DNA from: Bacillota bacterium
Lineage (GTDB): Bacteria > Bacillota > Clostridia > Lachnospirales > Lachnospiraceae
Length of the DNA stretch: 5,145 nucleotides
Direction: 5' to 3'
Assembly (NCBI GenBank): GCA_023424235.1
Contig: JAFAEB010000103.1
Coordinates: 1-5,145 of the forward strand
The notes below the pieces were generated by a model. That model saw only the letters and a program-made list of their open reading frames with translations. It did not search any database and had not been told where the DNA came from. A program made the translations under genes and the position numbers. Below, in pieces: positions 1 to 5,145 of this stretch. Positions within the stretch are counted from its first letter, which is position 1; every line of letters starts with the position of its first letter.

Positions 1-508
1 AAGTAATAGTACAGTAAGATATAATAAGCAAGAGTTCGATGAGAAACTTAATGTTATGATAGAGGAGCTAGTGCTCCTTTTACAAAAAGCCATACAAAAG
101 GCTTATAATAATATGAATAATACCCTAAAGAATCATACAAAGTATTATTTAGAGTACTTTGTAATGCGTCGTGAACAAGTTACGATTTTAAAACGAATTT
201 ATAGTAAAATAGCATTACTTACTATGATTCCAAGACAAGGTAAGCAAATTGCAGATACCATTGTAGAAATTGAAAATAACTTTCATGAATATAATAATGC
301 AGTTGCATTAATAAATGAATTTAATAAGATAAAAGCTGGATTTAAGGAAGAGGCAAATCCAGTTACTAGAGAAGAGTTTGAGAATCGAGCAGTACTTTAT
401 CTTATACTAACTGATCTAGAGAATTTTCTTTATTTGAAGAAGGATTTTGTAGAACAACTGACAGAGAAAGAGATTCAACTATATTGGGCAAATGACCATA
501 AAAAGTAG
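1..508 (+). CDS. C-terminal part of an aromatic acid exporter (ArAE/FUSC-like) family protein, 5' partial
   Basis: The reading frame is open from base 2 (first full codon) to the TAG at 506-508, about 168 residues. The first ATG, at 56, has no Shine-Dalgarno sequence in front of it, and the 18 codons before it read as ordinary coding sequence. The gene therefore very probably begins outside the window and the ATG at 56 is internal. The visible part is soluble, largely helical and charged, with no membrane segment. Its end carries a PxTREEFExRA motif (bases 359-391) followed by LxLxDLExFLxxKxxF (about 395-448). I recognise this pattern from the putative aromatic acid exporter C-terminal domain that follows a short multi-span membrane half in Firmicutes proteins such as B. 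subtilis YqjA. The substrate is unknown, and 'aromatic acid' is only a family name. Nothing visible links it functionally to the two-component system downstream. The family call is from memory of the motif and was not searched. Confidence 0.72.
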   Translation, partial: SNSTVRYNKQEFDEKLNVMIEELVLLLQKAIQKAYNNMNNTLKNHTKYYLEYFVMRREQVTILKRIYSKIALLTMIPRQGKQIADTIVEIENNFHEYNNAVALINEFNKIKAGFKEEANPVTREEFENRAVLYLILTDLENFLYLKKDFVEQLTEKEIQLYWANDHKK

Positions 509-509
509 C

Positions 510-550
510 TGCTAAGGCTTCCATGTAGCTTATAACTTAGCATAATAAGC
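510..550 (+). repeat. Two overlapping short inverted repeats between the exporter and kinase genes
   Basis: TGCTAAG at 510-516 pairs perfectly with CTTAGCA at 536-542 (7 bp, 19-nt loop). GCTTAT at 528-533 pairs with ATAAGC at 545-550 (6 bp, 11-nt loop). The two stems overlap in sequence, so they could not form at the same time. There is no T-run after either one, so a classical intrinsic terminator is not supported. The segment may be a weak terminator, an operator or chance. It sits 34-74 nt upstream of the kinase start. No convincing -35/-10 pair is visible in this 75-nt gap, so it is open whether the kinase has its own promoter here. Confidence 0.3.
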
Positions 551-583
551 ATATCATTGGTAAAATAACATGGGGAGATAAGT

Positions 584-2365
584 ATGAAGAAGGTATTTAA
601 TAAGATTAAACAAGCTATAAATGATATGAAAATAAAGCAAAAAATCATTGCTATCTATATTATTGGAGGGTTATTACCACAGTTATTTTTGATTGCTTAC
701 TTGATGAATGGAACGAAGAATATACTTGTAGAACAAACAAAGAATTCTGAAATTTCTGAATTAAATACCATCTCCAACCGATTACTAGAGACAATGAGAA
801 TTGTCTCCGATGTATCACTACGTATGTATTTTGATGAAGAATTAGAGAGAATAGCGAAAACGAATTATACCAATTATATTGATTTAATAAAGGATTACTC
901 TGACTATAGAACAATAACCAATTATTTGGATTACTATAATAGAGAAATTGAAGGGATACGTATCTATATTGTTAATGATTCCTTAAGTACCAATTCACGA
1001 TTTTTTAAAGTTAACGATAAAATAGAAGCAGAGCAATGGTATCAAGAGTCACTTAATGGTAACGGCAGAGCTGTTTGGAATTACATATATGATAGTATTA
1101 CAAGAAAGCACTATGTTTGTCTAACTAGATTAATTCGTACGAAGTTAAATGAAGAGGTTGGCGTATTAATGATTGCTGTAAAAAATGATGTACTAGATGC
1201 CTTAATTAGTCAAAGAAATTTTGAGACAGCTATTATCGTAAATGATGAGCAAATAGCAGCTACAAACCGAACGGAAAGTGAAAAAAATGAACTAATACAA
1301 TTATTAAAAGATTATAGGAGCAATAATGCTCAAAGGGTTATGTATAAAGGGGAAGAATGTTTATTAACAGTTAAGGATATAAGTTATTCAAAGACAAAAA
1401 GTTATGCAACCGTAATTAGTTTACAACCATATAGCCTTATCGTTCAAGGTGCCAACGAAAAAGCGATGGAGGGATATTTCTTTGTTATTATAAGTATTAT
1501 TTTATCTGCTGGACTTATCGTATTTTTCTCTTATCGATTTAGCGAACGAGTTAAATTATTTCACAGACAAATGCACAAGGCAGCCAGGGGGAATTTTAAT
1601 ATTGCAGTGAAACTTGATGGTAAGGATGAAATTGCTGAGCTTTATAATGACTTATATGCTATGATTGAAAGTATTCAAAAACTTTTAAATGACATTTATA
1701 ATGAAAAAATTCAGAAAGAAAAATTGTACAGTAAGCAAAAAGATGTTGAATTTAAAATGCTTGCTAGTCAAATTAATCCACATTTCTTATATAATACATT
1801 AGAAACCATAAGAATGAAGGCTAGATGCAATAAACAATATGAAATCGAAGAACTAGTTAAGATGTTAGCGAAAATCATGAGAAGAAACATTGAAGTTGGT
1901 GATAATCTTGTTTCATTAAAATCAGAAATCGAGTTAGTTGAATCCTATCTTAAAATACAACAGTATCGATTTGGAGATAAAATAAGCTTTCAAATTCAAA
2001 TCTTATGTGAGATAAATAAGTTTCAAATTCTGCCACTGATGATTCAGCCAATTGTAGAAAATGCATTTGTACATGGCCTTGAATCAAAAGAAGGACAAGG
2101 TGAAATCAAAATTACCATATATGAAGACGTGTACTTAAAGATTGAGGTTAAAGATAATGGGGTAGGGATTAAGGAAGAAGACTTATCAAGGTTAAATGAT
2201 AGTCTAGATACTGATGTAATAAGAGATAAAAGTAGTATTGGTCTAAGTAATGTAAATCAAAGAATAAAATTACTTTATGGAGTGGAATACGGTATTAGCA
2301 TTACAAGTAAATTGCATGAAGGAACAAAAGTAATAATTGCTTTACCAAAGGGAATTGGACTATAG
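584..2365 (+). CDS. YesM-type sensor histidine kinase (dCache-HAMP-His_kinase-HATPase_c)
   Basis: This 593-residue membrane kinase is a normal length for the YesM family. Order: short basic cytoplasmic N-terminus; membrane segment at about 20-42; extracellular sensor of about 250 residues, probably a double-Cache domain (its WYxxSL...W...Y...L...R pattern lies at 152-185); second membrane segment at about 297-316; HAMP linker at about 317-370; and a coiled segment before the kinase core. The phospho-accepting His400 lies in QINPHFLYNTLE (396-407), the hallmark of the LytS/YesM (HPK7) class. The ATP-binding domain has an N-box VENAFVHG (Asn493), a G1 box DNGVGI (524-529) and a GLSNVNQR segment (553-560). 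All key residues are present. The start is set by GGGGAG at 572-577, 6 nt before the ATG. The response regulator gene follows after 22 nt, clearly as its cognate partner. Known family members respond to oligosaccharides or other extracellular ligands; the ligand here cannot be read from sequence. Confidence 0.96.
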   Translation: MKKVFNKIKQAINDMKIKQKIIAIYIIGGLLPQLFLIAYLMNGTKNILVEQTKNSEISELNTISNRLLETMRIVSDVSLRMYFDEELERIAKTNYTNYIDLIKDYSDYRTITNYLDYYNREIEGIRIYIVNDSLSTNSRFFKVNDKIEAEQWYQESLNGNGRAVWNYIYDSITRKHYVCLTRLIRTKLNEEVGVLMIAVKNDVLDALISQRNFETAIIVNDEQIAATNRTESEKNELIQLLKDYRSNNAQRVMYKGEECLLTVKDISYSKTKSYATVISLQPYSLIVQGANEKAMEGYFFVIISIILSAGLIVFFSYRFSERVKLFHRQMHKAARGNFNIAVKLDGKDEIAELYNDLYAMIESIQKLLNDIYNEKIQKEKLYSKQKDVEFKMLASQINPHFLYNTLETIRMKARCNKQYEIEELVKMLAKIMRRNIEVGDNLVSLKSEIELVESYLKIQQYRFGDKISFQIQILCEINKFQILPLMIQPIVENAFVHGLESKEGQGEIKITIYEDVYLKIEVKDNGVGIKEEDLSRLNDSLDTDVIRDKSSIGLSNVNQRIKLLYGVEYGISITSKLHEGTKVIIALPKGIGL

Positions 2366-2370
2366 AAAAA

Positions 2371-2377
2371 GGAGGAG
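2371..2377 (+). promoter_or_regulatory. Ribosome binding site that fixes the response regulator start at 2388
   Basis: GGAGGAG lies 10 nt before the ATG at 2388 and just after the kinase stop codon. An earlier in-frame ATG at 2337 would add 17 hydrophilic residues and overlap the kinase gene, but it has no such site. Starting at 2388 gives MYKLLIIDDEP, the usual beginning of a receiver domain. Confidence 0.85.
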
Positions 2378-2387
2378 TGAAGGGGTT

Positions 2388-3908
2388 ATGTATAAATTGT
2401 TAATTATAGATGATGAGCCGATTGTCAGGGAAGGAATTAAGTACTTAATCTCTTGGGAGGATTACGGATTGCAAATAATAGGTGAAGGATTAGATGGTAA
2501 GGACGGATTTAAAAAAATCATAGAAACAAATCCTGATCTTGTTCTTGTTGATATTAAAATGCCTGGACTATCTGGAATTGAGCTAATAAAAAAAGCAAAA
2601 GAAGAAGGATTTTTGGGTAAATTTGTTATACTAACAGGTTATTCCGACTTTGAATATGCAAAATCAGCCATACATTTAGGGGTACGTGGCTACTTATTAA
2701 AACCGATTGATGAGAATGAACTTATTAATATAGTAGAAGAGGTAGTGGAGGAACTAGATGCAAAAAAGCATTATGATGCTTTTATAAATAAGAGCGAAGG
2801 AAAGGCTAAGACAGAGTTACTTAGAAGAATTCTACTGGTAAATGGAGATAAAGATACGATAAATAAGGAGATCATTCAATATGGATTGAATTATAGTTTT
2901 AATCTTTATAGTGTAGCAATTATTATAAATAAGAAAAAGGTTGGTTTTGGTGAAATTGATTCCTTTCATGATTCTTTGTTGGAACGTGAGTTCTTATCAA
3001 ATATTGATAAGATTAACATGGAGGATCATATAGTACTGATAGGTAAAGGATATCCATATGAGAAATTAGAAGAAATGCTAACAGATTTTAATGAAAAGTC
3101 AAAAAAGATGAGGGGAGAAGGATTTTTTATAACAGTTGGTCATAATGTATCCAATTGGTGGGATATTCATTTTTCCTACGAATGTGCTAGAATGTTAGCA
3201 AATTATCAGTTTCTATTAGAAGATAAGGAAATAATAAATATTCGTACAATAGAGTTAATGGATCTAACTGACGATATTGACATTCTAGTTAACAAATTAA
3301 CCGATTTTATTGAAATTGGTGATCGTAATGAATTAAAAGAGATTATGAATAGTATGAAAGTGTATTTTCAAACCCATCTTTTACAAGAGGCAGAAGTTAA
3401 AGTTAAGATAGCTCATAATTTATTAACCATACATCATAAGTTTGAGCAAAATTATGAAAGCATTAAAAATGAAATGCTAGATTTGCATCAAGTTATGAAT
3501 GAAATGAAGGGTAAAACTACTTTAAGTGGTATTATGGATACCATCTATGATTATAGCATCAAAATGAGTGAAATAATTGGGAATTCCTCTACCGATAATG
3601 TGGTTAAGAGAATGGTAGCATACATGGAAAAAAACTATTATAAAGATATTAAGCTAGAATCCATTGCTAAAATGTTTAATTATAATAGTGCCTACCTTGG
3701 TAAAGTATTTAAAAAACAAAGTGGAGATAGCTTTAATAATACTCTTGATCTAATTCGCATACATAATGCTAAACGTTTATTAGATGAGACAGAATTAAAA
3801 GTCTATCAAGTTTCAGAACAGGTTGGATATAGTAATATTGATTATTTCTACTCCAAATTTAAAAAGTACGTAGGAGTTAGCCCAAAAGAGTATAAGAAAA
3901 AAGAGTAA
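2388..3908 (+). CDS. YesN-type response regulator, receiver plus AraC-family DNA-binding domain
   Basis: The product has 506 residues from the ATG at 2388. The N-terminal receiver (about 2-122) has the acidic pair Asp8/Asp9, the phospho-acceptor Asp55 in VDIKMPG, Thr83 in LTGYSDFEYA, and Lys105 in LLKP, so it should be phosphorylated normally. A long middle region (about 130-400) separates it from the output domain. Part of this (about 245-278, ITVGHNVSNWWDIHFSYECA and onward) resembles the degenerate GGDEF-like segment seen in YesN- and CdaR-type regulators. The AraC/XylS domain covers about 402-503, with two helix-turn-helix units: LESIAKMFNYNSAYLGKVFKKQSG-like (423-446) and VYQVSEQVGYSNIDYFYSKFKK (472-493), closing with the family signature VGVSPKEY (495-502). 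It should be a transcription activator, bound to DNA in the cytoplasm and switched on by the upstream kinase. The likely target is the transporter operon that follows, where a direct-repeat operator candidate sits at 4064-4098. Domain assignment is firm; the target is inference. Confidence 0.96.
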   Translation: MYKLLIIDDEPIVREGIKYLISWEDYGLQIIGEGLDGKDGFKKIIETNPDLVLVDIKMPGLSGIELIKKAKEEGFLGKFVILTGYSDFEYAKSAIHLGVRGYLLKPIDENELINIVEEVVEELDAKKHYDAFINKSEGKAKTELLRRILLVNGDKDTINKEIIQYGLNYSFNLYSVAIIINKKKVGFGEIDSFHDSLLEREFLSNIDKINMEDHIVLIGKGYPYEKLEEMLTDFNEKSKKMRGEGFFITVGHNVSNWWDIHFSYECARMLANYQFLLEDKEIINIRTIELMDLTDDIDILVNKLTDFIEIGDRNELKEIMNSMKVYFQTHLLQEAEVKVKIAHNLLTIHHKFEQNYESIKNEMLDLHQVMNEMKGKTTLSGIMDTIYDYSIKMSEIIGNSSTDNVVKRMVAYMEKNYYKDIKLESIAKMFNYNSAYLGKVFKKQSGDSFNNTLDLIRIHNAKRLLDETELKVYQVSEQVGYSNIDYFYSKFKKYVGVSPKEYKKKE

Positions 3909-3989
3909 GGCAGTAGAATAAATAAAGTTTAATCCTACTATGAATAATGCTGAAAAAAACATATAGAAAATAGTATATAAAATAATTAC

Positions 3990-4044
3990 AAACCTTGTTA
4001 TAATTACTAAATATTTCGTAATTATAATAAGGTTTCTTGTTATA
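3990..4044 (+). terminator. Long hairpin, probable rho-independent terminator of the kinase-regulator operon
   Basis: AAACCTTGTTATAATTAC (3990-4007) pairs with GTAATTATAATAAGGTTT (4018-4035) over 18 positions, all Watson-Crick except one G-U (3997/4028), around a 10-nt loop. The RNA continues UUUCUUGUUAU, a broken U-rich tail. The hairpin starts 81 nt after the regulator stop, and no better terminator lies closer. The stem is long but AT-rich with only three or four G-C pairs, and the tail is imperfect, so termination could be partial. An operator or RNA-processing role is the alternative. Confidence 0.62.
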
Positions 4045-4066
4045 AATAATTAAAAATATAATTATT
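4045..4066 (+). repeat. AT-only inverted repeat downstream of the hairpin
   Basis: AATAATTA at 4045-4052 is the exact inverse of TAATTATT at 4059-4066, with a 6-nt spacer. All 22 bases are A or T. In such AT-rich DNA an 8-bp dyad can arise by chance. It lies directly between the terminator-like hairpin and the direct repeats upstream of the permease promoter, and it could be an UP-like A/T-rich element, a bend or a regulator site. Function is not supported beyond the symmetry. Confidence 0.3.
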
Positions 4067-4098
4067 AGGGTATTTCATATTAATTAATTTGGGTATTT
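4064..4098 (+). promoter_or_regulatory. Direct repeat ATTwGGGTATTT x2, candidate operator for the AraC-type regulator
   Basis: ATTAGGGTATTT (4064-4075) recurs as ATTTGGGTATTT (4087-4098), matching at 11 of 12 positions with a 23-bp period, about two helical turns. The GGG cores stand out in otherwise almost pure A/T sequence. AraC-family proteins commonly bind direct repeats about two turns apart, with the promoter-proximal copy touching the -35 region. Here the second copy would sit at about -42 to -31 relative to a start predicted from the -10 box at 4117-4122. That the neighbouring YesN-type regulator binds here is inference. Confidence 0.5.
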
Positions 4099-4122
4099 TA
4101 CATAAGAGAACAGGTTTATAAT
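4097..4122 (+). promoter_or_regulatory. Predicted promoter of the ABC transporter operon
   Basis: TATAAT at 4117-4122 is a perfect -10 consensus. The best -35 match, TTTACA (4097-4102, 5 of 6), is only 14 bp away, which is short for the housekeeping sigma factor. At the ideal 17-bp spacing the -35 is TATTTT (4094-4099), a poor match. Either way the -35 is weak or misplaced, as expected for a promoter that needs an activator, and it overlaps the promoter-proximal direct repeat. The predicted start near 4129 leaves a leader of about 26 nt containing the permease ribosome site AAAGGGG (4137-4143). Confidence 0.5.
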
Positions 4123-4154
4123 AGCTATAAAGAAAGAAAGGGGACAATACCTTC

Positions 4155-5132
4155 ATGAGTAAAGCAAAATATGTAAGAAAAGACGGTATGTTGGTTCAAA
4201 AACCGAAACGACCGAAACTAACTAGAAAACTAATCTACAAGCAGCGTTATTTGTATTTTATGTCGGTGCCCTTTGTAATTTGGCTTATCCTATTTAAATA
4301 TGTTCCATTATGGGGTTGGACAATGGCATTTCAAGATGTAAGGCCAAAATCCTTTGCTTTAAATCTTTGGGAGAGAGAATGGATTGGCTTTGATAAATTC
4401 GTTAATCTATTTGGGAGAGCAAGATTTTACGAAGTTCTAAGAAATACCTTAGGACTAAGCACCATTGGAATTGTATTAGGATTTATTACATCCATTACCT
4501 TTGCATTGTTATTAAATGAATTGCGGGTATTACGATTTAAGAAGATTACCCAAACGATTTCATATTTACCACACTTTGTATCTTGGGTAATAATTGCTAG
4601 TATCGCACAAATCTTTTTAAAGGATGCAGGTGTATTGAACGAAATTTTATTAAAGCTTGGACTTATTCGTGAACCTATCCAGTTCTTAAGTAGATCTGGC
4701 CCTAGATTTTGGATTGTTGTATGTATGATAAATGTTTGGAAGGAAGTAGGCTGGGATGCAATCCTTTATTTATCAGCTATGGCTGGTATTGACCAAGGCT
4801 TATATGAAGCCGCTAAAGTTGATGGCGCAGGAAGATTTCGTAGGATGTGGCATATCACATTACCAGGAATTAGACCTACAATTATTGTACTATTAATATT
4901 AAGTATTGGTTCAGTATTAAATGTGGGTATAGAACGTCAAATGTTATTAAGTAATGCACTTACGAAGGATTATGCAGACGTATTAGATTGGTTTGCTTAT
5001 ACATACGGAATTGGTAAAAATGATTATTCTTTTGGTACAGCAGTTGGTATCTTTAAATCAGCGATTAGTTTAGTATTATTGACCATTGCAAACAAGGTGG
5101 CACAAAAATTTGGTGAAGGTTCATTGGTTTAA
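4155..5132 (+). CDS. ABC transporter permease, LplB-type (carbohydrate uptake, CUT1 class)
   Basis: The 325-residue inner-membrane subunit of a binding-protein-dependent importer has the usual length for LplB/YtcP-associated permeases. A basic, hydrophilic N-terminus (1-30) is followed by about six hydrophobic segments, near 33-50, 99-120, 137-155, 186-206, 242-258 and 296-313. The EAA loop that docks with the ATPase is intact at about 217-241 (YEAAKVDGAGRFRRMWHITLP, then GIRP). The segments FKYVPLWGWTMAFQ (47-60) and SYLPHFVSWV (136-145) are typical of this subfamily. Start: AAAGGGG at 4137-4143, 11 nt before the ATG. The stop is 9 nt before the next ATG, so the two genes are co-transcribed. 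The substrate is probably an oligosaccharide or polysaccharide fragment, inferred from the family and from the YesM/YesN pair upstream; it cannot be named. No ATPase or binding-protein gene is in the window. LplB-type systems often borrow a shared MsmX-like ATPase. Confidence 0.95.
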   Translation: MSKAKYVRKDGMLVQKPKRPKLTRKLIYKQRYLYFMSVPFVIWLILFKYVPLWGWTMAFQDVRPKSFALNLWEREWIGFDKFVNLFGRARFYEVLRNTLGLSTIGIVLGFITSITFALLLNELRVLRFKKITQTISYLPHFVSWVIIASIAQIFLKDAGVLNEILLKLGLIREPIQFLSRSGPRFWIVVCMINVWKEVGWDAILYLSAMAGIDQGLYEAAKVDGAGRFRRMWHITLPGIRPTIIVLLILSIGSVLNVGIERQMLLSNALTKDYADVLDWFAYTYGIGKNDYSFGTAVGIFKSAISLVLLTIANKVAQKFGEGSLV

Positions 5133-5145
5133 GGAGGCAATATGG
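5131..5145 (+). CDS. Start of the next operon gene (3' partial), probably the partner ABC permease
   Basis: AAGGAGG at 5131-5137, overlapping the permease stop codon, is a near-perfect Shine-Dalgarno sequence. It is followed after 4 nt by ATG at 5142-5144 and one further base before the window ends. The coding part therefore begins at 5142 and nothing of the protein is readable. In this family the LplB-type permease is usually followed by a YtcP-type permease and then a lipoprotein binding protein, which is the only basis for the product guess. Confidence 0.55.

Noticed and set aside
56..58. ATG at 56 as the true start of the first gene
   Set aside because: The frame is open to the window edge with plausible coding residues, no Shine-Dalgarno sequence precedes this ATG, and the recognised domain is normally the C-terminal part of a larger membrane protein.
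519..566. Possible promoter for the kinase gene (-10 candidates CATAAT at 541-546 and TAAAAT at 561-566)
   Set aside because: Neither has an acceptable -35 at 16-18 bp, and the second would start transcription at or after the ribosome binding site.
660..914. 84-residue open reading frame on the minus strand
   Set aside because: It lies entirely inside the kinase gene on the opposite strand, has low-complexity composition rich in Ser, Gln and Tyr, no recognisable domain, and no reason to be expressed.
2337..2387. 17-residue N-terminal extension of the response regulator from the ATG at 2337
   Set aside because: There is no ribosome binding site before it, it overlaps the kinase gene, and receiver domains normally begin at MYKLLIIDDEP, which the ATG at 2388 with GGAGGAG provides.
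3912..3939. AGTAG/CTACT inverted repeat just after the regulator stop codon
   Set aside because: Only 5 bp with an 18-nt loop and no T-run; too weak to call a terminator when the hairpin at 3990-4035 is much stronger.
3999..4028. Two TATAAT boxes (3999-4004 and 4023-4028)
   Set aside because: Both lie inside the arms of the long hairpin, have no matching -35, and are expected in such AT-rich sequence.

Overview
The window comes from a low-GC, AT-rich Gram-positive chromosome. Strong GGAGG-type ribosome binding sites, short intergenic gaps, and a YesM/YesN-type sensor pair next to an LplB-type sugar permease suggest a clostridium, most likely Lachnospiraceae (a Lachnoclostridium/C. phytofermentans-like plant-polysaccharide degrader). 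That placement is inferred from gene style, not from a marker gene. Every supported gene is on the + strand.

Layout. (1) Bases 1-508 hold the 3' end of a gene whose product ends in a putative aromatic acid exporter (ArAE) C-terminal domain; its start and membrane part lie upstream. (2) A 75-nt gap contains overlapping short dyads. (3) Bases 584-2365 encode a membrane sensor histidine kinase of the YesM (HPK7/LytS-like) type. (4) 22 nt later, bases 2388-3908 encode its partner, a YesN-type response regulator with a receiver domain, a long middle region and an AraC-family DNA-binding domain. (5) A 246-nt intergenic region carries a long terminator-like hairpin, an AT-only dyad, a pair of direct repeats 23 bp apart, and a consensus -10 box. 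(6) Bases 4155-5132 encode an LplB-type ABC sugar permease. (7) A strong Shine-Dalgarno sequence and an ATG at the right edge begin a further gene of the same operon, probably the second permease.

Working model (inference). The sensor reads an extracellular carbohydrate signal, perhaps through a solute-binding protein encoded downstream. It phosphorylates the regulator, which binds the direct repeats overlapping the poorly spaced -35 region and switches on the ABC importer operon. The gene families and their arrangement are well known. I see no sign of a wholly new system; the most specific new item is the predicted operator/promoter architecture between the regulator and transporter genes.
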